The notes beneath the pieces were generated by a model that worked only from the letters and a program-made list of their open reading frames with translations, made no database searches and was not told where the DNA came from. DNA of 64,000 nt. It comes from Romanomermis culicivorax (taxonomy: Eukaryota; Nematoda; Enoplea; Mermithida; Mermithidae). Of this stretch, positions 58,401 through 64,000 are shown in pieces (the first letter of the stretch is position 1; each line of letters starts with the position of its first letter). Both the position numbers and the translations under genes were made by a program. The stretch spans positions 248,001 to 312,000 of the forward strand of contig CAWUHX010000274.1 of the NCBI GenBank assembly GCA_963922205.1. The letters are read 5' to 3'.

Positions 58401-60652
58401 CTCGGACAAAAAGCTATTCCGACCGGGTGGTAAACGAATTTCCAAGTCTATGACCGGGGTAATACCCCATACTTCTTACGGGGTGCCTGCGCTGTGCGAA
58501 TTTTTATGAATTTTTAGACCACTTTAACAATTCCTCAAACATTTGAGGCAAAAACATAGAGCATTGCTTTATATAAATGACTCCTTTAGCTTAATTTTGG
58601 ACAACCTATGATCCTACCCATAAAAAAGTCCGCTGAACCCTATCAGACTTCAGAGCTTCGTAAAATAAATATGTAGAATAGATACGCCTTCACAGGGGCA
58701 GAAGTTGATTTTCACATCATGCGGGTTTTTAAATCGCGTGCTTTCAATAAGATTTCTACGTTTTGCTCTTGTATGGAACATGATTTTATTGAATGCAAAA
58801 TTAGACCACTTATCCAGGAAATACTTTTCAACAAATTCATTTTTCAGATGTTCTAATATCAAAATCAATGGAAATTTTCGGCGCTTCATCGCGCCGGAAC
58901 TTTTTTATCTTTCTCGCTGTTTCACCTGAATTTATTGAACATCATTGGGCTCATGCTGTCCTTCTAGCAGGCTAACTGATTGAAAACATCTCATTGCTAC
59001 AATCTGAACATTATTTTAAACTGAAAAATTAAATCTTAAGTATAGAGTAAGTCTCAGAGACGTTCATTCCCCAGCGTCCCAGAGTGTAAAACTCATTAAA
59101 AACAAAAATTCCAAAAAACGAAAGATATCTCAAATGCATTACATAGTTTGTTTACTATGACTGATCACAGAGATAAATTGAAAATTTTTTTCGTCTTCAT
59201 TTTTTGTTAACTATCGACTGCAGAAGCATGATGATGTATTAATAAGCTCAAAAAACATAATTAAGGCATGTTTGAGTATTGTCCAGCAAAAAAATGATTC
59301 GGCGAAAATGGTGAAAAAATTTTAACCGCTTTCGTCAACTGGCAAGAAAATCTTCCCGAAAAAAAGTGTTTTAACTTCATTTGAATTTAATAAAATGCTT
59401 TTCTGTTGATGTTCCATACATATTTTGTTATCTGAAAAGTTCAGAGTTTTTTCTGAGATGGGTTTTTTTCGGAGTTTTCCACAGCAAAAGATTGCCAACA
59501 CTGCTTATTCTTCTGTCACATGTTTACAATTGTTTGCGTTGTTACATGAACTCATTGTGCTGTAAAAGTTATATACAGGATGAGCCAAAAAAAAGGCGAC
59601 CGGTACTGACTTTCGTAATTTTCGAACGGATGAAGCTTTTATAATGCCGATTGCTGCATTAGAATGCCCTGTTTGTCTTTGTTACAAAGGCTAAATTTTA
59701 TGCTCCCAGCGTCTATGGTTATTGTATAAACAGAAATTTAGTAAAAGTGGTCATTTTTCAAAAAGTAAGTGTGAAATCAAAGTAAAAGTTGTCCTATTGT
59801 GAAAAAAGTTTTGTAAAGCTGTTTACACACAATAATACATTAAAAATCACCCAGATTTGTAAGTTACACGTAATTTAAAGTCAGCAACTTCTTGTATCAA
59901 TATGGGCAAAATTTCGCCAAAATCAGGAGTTTTTGTTATGAAATTGGAAAAAGGGCAAAATTGAAGCAAAATCAATTCTGTCATTGACCAGATCGGAAAA
60001 CGATTTAAATTATTGGTGAAACAGAAAGTAGGACACACTAGAAAGGCTCTCTTGTAGTTTCCAGCTGTTATATGGTTTTTATGATTGGATCTATTATGTT
60101 TTTCTGTCGTAAAGCATGTCGATTTTGTCAATTTTTCAAAATTTTTTTGCAAAAAATTGATGTTTAGTATTTTTGATTCTATTCATTCAATATTCGACCA
60201 ATCTGGCTGAAACTTTGCAGTTTTTATGCTAGATGTTTTATGTATCGAGTACAAGAAACCGCATTAAAAAAGCTCCACTCATTTGAAAGCTATGAAGGTC
60301 AGTACTGGTCGCCTTTTTTTGGCACACCCTGTATATTTGATATATTTTCAGATGTCACATAGAAATCTGTTAAGTTATTTTGAAGTTGCAGGCGTTAGCA
60401 GTTTCCAGTCTCGCAGCCTCTCACTCGAACGTCAGGGACAGTGATGTAGTAACGCATGATTTCATGTTATTGAAGTACAAATTTTTTCCTTACAGTGCCC
60501 AAACTTTTTGATCCTATTTGCGCACCCTGCACACCACGCAAAAAAATCATGTTTCAGAAGGAACTCACTAAAAAGTGTATCTGGTCACTCACGTCGTTGC
60601 TGCTATTAGTACTTCTCTTGATAGAAAATCGTTGACCGATATTGAGTGGCAT
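46429..60652 (-). CDS. EEA1: Early endosome antigen 1 (EEA1-type FYVE tether)
   Basis: Twenty-nine in-phase coding exons: 60593-60652, 57747-57868, 57635-57692, 57351-57519, 56605-56836, 56295-56435, 54863-54931, 54726-54798, 54497-54664, 54346-54432, 54158-54240, 53958-54105, 53801-53902, 53485-53613, 52711-52824, 52440-52505, 52262-52381, 52093-52200, 51894-52037, 50941-51018, 50690-50881, 50286-50375, 48679-48798, 48521-48616, 48318-48407, 48071-48254, 47616-47791, 47396-47494, 46429-46554; about 1147 aa (human 1411). EEA1 tethers early endosomes by binding Rab5 and PI3P. C2H2 finger: C34, C37, H50, H55 ([20 protein letters not shown]). A coiled coil follows, with the family landmark [24 protein letters not shown] finger (1084-1140): WADD, HHCRNCG and PVRVC, with eight Cys ligands (1093, 1096, 1109, 1112, 1117, 1120, 1137, 1140). 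The upstream start exon [12 protein letters not shown] ends in a strong GTGAGT donor and is the least certain. Coiled-coil exons could be missing between phase-0 junctions. Confidence 0.93.
47030..47345 (-). repeat. GS repeat, decayed inverted copy
   Basis: In the last EEA1 intron. CGGATGGAGGTTCCTATGGC, AATGGCTAGCCACGG and GACGATTTCTGGGCGGG align with the copy at 39890-39985. Confidence 0.45.
48841..50273. mobile_element. hAT-like element, GGCTCC subfamily (1,433 bp)
   Basis: Ends CACGGTTTTTAAATT and CTAAAAAACCCTG, flanked by perfect 8-bp duplications CGAGAAAC (48833-48840 and 50274-50281). Subterminal palindromes and half-sites: GGCCAATTGGCTCCT at the left; TAGGAGCCATTGCTCCTA-like, GGGAGCC and CAAGCCAATTTGGCTTG at the right. 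It occupies a 1,487-nt EEA1 intron (48799-50285). Subtracting the element and one duplication leaves 46 nt, the normal intron size here. The body has a GGCGCGATGCGCC hairpin (about 50080). Confidence 0.85.
51240..51615. repeat. GGACCCGATATT minisatellite-like repeat
   Basis: Seven to eight irregular units combining GGACCCGGAnCnGGACCC and ATATTnTnAAAATnT (GATATTTTCAAAATATGC appears three times) in an EEA1 intron. Related fragments lie at 37390-37600. Confidence 0.65.
52898..53145 (+). repeat. Dispersed repeat Z2, copy 2
   Basis: Same order of blocks as 27101-27355: ACATGCAAGGCAAGAATTT, GGTGAGCAAAAAAC, TTTTTCATACAAAATATGC, AGGGTCTCAGGTA. Located in an EEA1 intron. Confidence 0.65.
53212..53364. 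mobile_element. 153-bp hAT-type MITE with G/C runs
   Basis: Inverted ends CAGGGCCGTGCACA and TGCGCACGGCCCTG. Flanks TCTACGAT and TCCACGAT are an 8-bp duplication with one mismatch. The interior holds GGGCGGGGGCGGCCGCCC flanked by longer G and C runs, a strong potential hairpin. Located in an EEA1 intron. Confidence 0.75.
55360..55570 (-). repeat. Dispersed repeat Z2, copy 3 (inverted)
   Basis: CTGAGACAATGAACACC, GGCCCGAAAAAGATCGTCAAAC, TTTTGTACGAAAAACACG and AAATCCTTGCCGTGCATGT mirror the blocks of 27101-27355. Confidence 0.6.
55677..56110 (+). mobile_element. GS repeat, copy 3
   Basis: ACATGTAATTGGGGGG start, CCAGAAATCGTCGGCCATAT, CATACTTTTGGTCTGAAAAA and CTGACCCCCGGCCCAA near the end, with a small internal tandem duplication (ATACATTTTTACG... 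twice at about 55900 and 55945). Located in an EEA1 intron. Confidence 0.65.
57885..58490 (+). repeat. GS fragment followed by dispersed repeat C
   Basis: 57885-58075 resembles part of the GS family (ATAGCTAGCCACTTAGTGGC). 58077-58490 is repeat C: CCCCAAGGTCGAAAATCAAG, TACAGCGGCGTACAAATTAG, AAATTGTTTTTCGTGTGG and GGGGTAATACCCCATA. Located in EEA1 intron 1. Confidence 0.6.
59574..60333. mobile_element. Mariner-type element remnant (760 bp)
   Basis: The ends TACAGGATGAGCCAAAAAAA and, inverted, TACAGGGTGTGCCAAAAAAA continue inward as GGCGACCnGTACTGAC. TA dinucleotides flank both sides. ACAGGGTGTnCCAAAA is a common mariner/Tc1 terminal sequence. No intact transposase lies inside; the minus frame at 59847-60152 is not recognisable as one. 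Located in EEA1 intron 1. Confidence 0.75.
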
Positions 60653-61312
60653 GATAAATTTTCAGTCGTTGAAGCAATTTAGGGAAAGTACTTCCAGTCG
60701 AATCAGGACGGTGTGACGCTCGAACAAAACGCTAGATTAATGCGATTTACGCACAGCAAGCCAGCTAAAAAAATATATGACACCGAAATAAAGCAAAACT
60801 AAAGAATCCAAAAATAATTGAGAATAACGAACGGAACAGGCATTTTTCAGCGTTCTTTTGAGCGTGAAACGCTTAAATTTTTCGGTGCTTCGCGACGGTG
60901 GAGTCCACAATAATTACTCATGCCATAATTCAAGATCAAAAACAAACATATTTCAATGTAAATTTACCGGCACTTCATGCATCGTGTACGTGATTTGTTC
61001 AATTTCTTACAACTGAAGCGAGAAAAAGATACAAGAAGATAGATAAGCTAAATTTAATAGTATAAGTTAGAAAAAAGGTTACGAGCTTAAAGACGATTAT
61101 ATATCACGCTGATATAGACTAAAAAATTAAATTCGTTTTTAAATACATTAACATGAAGAACGGAAGTGAGTGACATGACCACGCAACGTATTCCATATAT
61201 CAATCTCCTATCTTTTGCAATCTTCGGGACTATTTCGCCAAATGGCAAAAACAATAAGGCGTTCAAGATCGGAAAGGTGCATTTTGGTGCATTTTACAAG
61301 GATAGACCCCAT
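60653..61312. other. 5' flank of the EEA1 gene
   Basis: Promoter and 5' UTR expected but not identifiable. A GGTGCTTCGCGACGG hairpin near 60882 and TGCATTTTGGTGCATTTTAC at about 61278 are pieces of the CACTG-element core. Confidence 0.4.
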
Positions 61313-61746
61313 ACATGTACATTGGGGGGGAGCGCTATGGGAACCCCCCCCCCAGAAATCGTCGACCATATAGCTAGCCATTGGGCGACCGCGCCCCCCA
61401 GGATTTTCCAATCCAATGGCTAGCCATATGGTAGTCGTAGGGACCCCCATACTTTTGGTCGGAAAAATTTTGAAAAATGTCAATTTTTTGATTTAAAATG
61501 TGAATTTTTGAACGAAAAATGGTAAAAAATGTGAATTTTTTTGGTGCTTCGCACCATGGATACATTTTTTCGGTCTTTTTAGGGAAAAATTACTATTTTT
61601 TGAACTATTTTTTAGACTTTTTTCGTGAAAAATCGAATTTTTTTACCTTGAGAGACCCCTCCCCCAAAATTTTGGGAATTACTGACCCCCGGCCCCAAAA
61701 AAGTCGCCCAACCCCCCCCCAGACCTCGGGGCTCCGTTACATGTAT
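61313..61746 (+). mobile_element. GS repeat, copy 4
   Basis: Best match to copy 1: ACATGTACATTGGGGGGG, CATATAGCTAGCCATTGGG, CCAATGGCTAGCCATATGG, CATACTTTTGGTCGGAAAAA, GGTGCTTCGCACC, CAGACCTCGGGGCTCC, TTACATGTAT. Confidence 0.75.
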
Positions 61747-62508
61747 GATAGACCCTAAATATTTTCCATGATTCTACAATTTTTTGTTATAATCGAGCTC
61801 GGGCGAGAACGGTGTCAGTTTTGCTCACTAATTAGCATTTGATAAATCGCATCACCTAAAATATTTAAACAGTGATCATATTTGATGAAAATCAAGAATT
61901 TTCTCGATTATTGTCATGAAATCTTTTTCCAGTCTTGTTAAGCACTCTTGGAAAAAAATTTAGTCTGAACCCCCAAAATTTCTATGGTGCACATGTATTT
62001 AGTTAAACTACCTTATTTTGTCCGCAGTTTCGAAAGATTTTGATTTTAAAACTAATGGAACGCCGAAACGTATTTTTTCAGCTTCTCCTTCTGATATCAA
62101 CGATGACCAATTGTGATCATTTAAAAATTTTTGTTCGAAGTCAGGTTGAAACACGGCAGCTATGTAACGGTAGGCAAGACTTTGCTCAGAATCAAAACTG
62201 CTAGATTTAATTAAGAGAGAACATTGCAGCTTATTTTAATTGTTTAGGTGATTAATAATCATGATAATTCAAAGGGTCTTATCGGCGCTAGGAGGGAGAA
62301 CTTTTGATATTTTCGACTTATGAAGCGATGTCCCAAACTTCATAATTGTTTACGAGTATTTACTCATATAAAAACTGTTTTTTCTGTTCAAAAATTATCT
62401 AAGTCTCAATTAAGCGAGAATAGGCGATTGGAGATCTAATATTTTTAATGAAAAAAATTACAAGATCAAAGATTAATCAATAATCTGCTATGTTTGAGAG
62501 CTATAACC

Positions 62509-62600
62509 AGGGTTCATACACGTTCCCGTAAATAAAATCCCCTGACTTTCCCAGGTTTCCCAGGTCTTCCCAGCAAAAAATCCCAGGTTTTTTCATATCA
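62509..62600. mobile_element. hAT-like element end with CCCAGG motifs
   Basis: CAGGGTTCATACACGTTCCC is a typical hAT terminus. TTTCCCAGGTTTCCCAGGT and AAATCCCAGGTTTTTT give at least four CCCAGG sites within 75 bp. The other end is not in the window. Confidence 0.55.
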
Positions 62601-62657
62601 ATATTACCGAATATCAATCACTTTTTTTTAAAAAAAGGTTGCAAACACAAAAATTCT

Positions 62658-62896
62658 TTATTTCAAAACATTTCGCAAAGCAGCAATTTGAAAATTAACA
62701 GCTTCCTTATCTTTCACAGTTATTTCTTCGATTTTTTTCTTTTTTTCTTGTAGCTGTTTGGTTTCAATTTCGACTAATTTGTGTTTCTTCTTGGCAACAT
62801 TTGATGCTGTCACTTTGGAATTTTCTTCTTCTAAATATTCATGATATCGTGTTCGACTGCTTTTCACATTTCTCAGCATTTTATCAGATATCTCAA
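62658..62896 (-). CDS. Coiled-coil C-terminal exon, probably transposon-encoded
   Basis: After a TTTGTTTAG acceptor at the upper end, the minus frame encodes about 79 residues ending at a stop at 62658: IEISDKMLRNVKSSRTRY, then a strongly charged helix (KKKHKLVEIETKQLQEKKKK) ending AALRNVLK. No domain was identified. The tail type and its position just inside a CAGGGTT end suggest the last exon of an ORF carried by the element at 62509, with upstream exons beyond the window. A host gene is possible. Confidence 0.4.
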
Positions 62897-62959
62897 TCTA
62901 AACAAAGGTGTCATATAATTTCTGATGTTTCATGAAAATATTTAACATAAGATCTGATC

Positions 62960-64000
62960 TGAATGTGACATACCTTTTCCAAGCCACCTGATGATTGTAT
63001 GTAGTCATACACAAGACGCTGATTCACAATCAGTAACTTTCTCTAACTGTATCGGACGAAAGGCACATTGATAGGGTTGGCAAGGCTTTGGTTTTTGGTT
63101 TTTTAAAAAAACCAAAAAATCGGAAAATCTCTGGTTTTTTGGTTTTTTTGGGTTTTTTCCAAAATCATTGGGAAACTGTTTTTTTCACATTAGTCGATCT
63201 TCTAGGCATGTATTGGTGTCTATCTAAATTAACAAAACAATCAATTTAGTTGAATTGACTTCACTACAAAGTAGAAAAAAGTCGCGTTTTTTATGATACA
63301 TTTCGCACACAAAAGATGTGATATTAATCAATCGATATCCTTCCCTTTGTATCCATCTTGCAAGCACACATTTAGTACATGAGCTGAGTTTGCTATAATT
63401 TGCTCACAAAAAATTGGATGCTAAATCTTTCATAGAGTGTACTCCGATCATACGGGGTGACATCCATTGATCCATATCATCATCAAAATGTTATAAAATA
63501 TGATTGAGTTTAATATCCTGAATTTATTGTAACGGTAAGCTTTTTAATTTTCTTAGCTCGAAATTTCAAAATATAAATGAGACAACAAAAATAAAATTTT
63601 ATACGGCTCAGTTAAGCATACTGTAGGTTAACAAAGAGAAGAGCTTTTGAGTGGCTCATTTTTATGTGACTAGACTTTGCTACTAAGTAGAAAAAATTGT
63701 GCAAAAATATATATATCTATCATGCAAGCGAGAATAGTATAATATAATAAGACCCATTTGCTGTAGTTATAGCTCGCAGGCAGGTTTGAAAAGCAAAAAT
63801 TCGGAAACATCTGGAATGTCTATGTGTGACCTTCAACTATAGTCGTAATATTAATAACATATGTAGTAATCTATCAATTTGAAACCCTCTTATCGAAAAC
63901 GGTATTGTGTCATTTCAACTTTTCTGTGCATATGTAAATATGTGATGCATTGATACAATTCTGCAGTTGATTTCTTTTGAGTTTTGATTACTTACATTGT
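62960..64000. other. Right edge, no gene recognised
   Basis: Contains a TAGGGTTGGCAAGG start followed by facing GGTTTTTT/AAAAAACC runs (63075-63170), possibly another T-tract element end. The rest is AT-rich with nothing assignable. Confidence 0.4.

Overview
This is AT-rich animal nuclear DNA. The genes are broken by many short introns (about 45-60 nt where nothing has inserted), with GT donors and mostly TTTTCAG, TTTAG or TACAG acceptors. All four recognisable host genes lie on the minus strand. Three of them have a 3' splice acceptor only 2-24 nt upstream of the start codon, and two are about 145 nt apart in the same direction. That pattern fits spliced-leader trans-splicing and an operon. 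I infer a trans-splicing invertebrate, most likely a nematode, but the window alone does not prove the phylum.

Host genes, from low to high coordinates: (1) 4046-9299, a neuronal calcium sensor of the hippocalcin/neurocalcin (NCS-2-like) type, 3 coding exons; (2) 18080-25820, Integrator complex subunit 7, 20 coding exons; (3) 25965-26837, a UPF0669/C6orf120-like secretory protein whose stop is 145 nt upstream of the INTS7 start; (4) 46429-60652, an EEA1-type early endosome tether with an N-terminal C2H2 finger, a long coiled coil and a C-terminal FYVE finger, 29 coding exons. I joined exons by hand. All junctions keep reading frame, and conserved blocks appear in the expected order.

The rest is mostly mobile DNA. 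Regions 1-9000, 10190-12460 and 15430-16190 hold MITEs, a broken Tc1/mariner transposase and elements whose inverted ends are made of short tandem repeats. The gene-free stretch 27000-46400 is a stack of nested insertions. Many are 0.15-1.0 kb hAT-like non-autonomous elements with CACTG/CAGTG ends, T-tracts and 8-bp target duplications. Each carries about five subterminal copies of a short motif including a palindrome, and the motif differs between subfamilies (TGTGG, TGGGG, GGCAC, GTAC, TGAGG, TGCA, GGCTCC) while spacing and parts of the body are kept. One of them (TGAGG type, 32211-45848) is split by a 12,953-bp element (32236-45188) with about 210-bp inverted ends built from roughly 42-bp repeats and a perfect 8-bp target duplication. 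The large element carries a frameshifted NADAR-domain fragment, a LINE fragment and further insertions.

At the right edge (62509 onward) is another hAT-like end next to a coiled-coil reading frame that probably belongs to the same element and continues past the window. The coordinated change of subterminal motifs among related elements is the most unusual pattern here.
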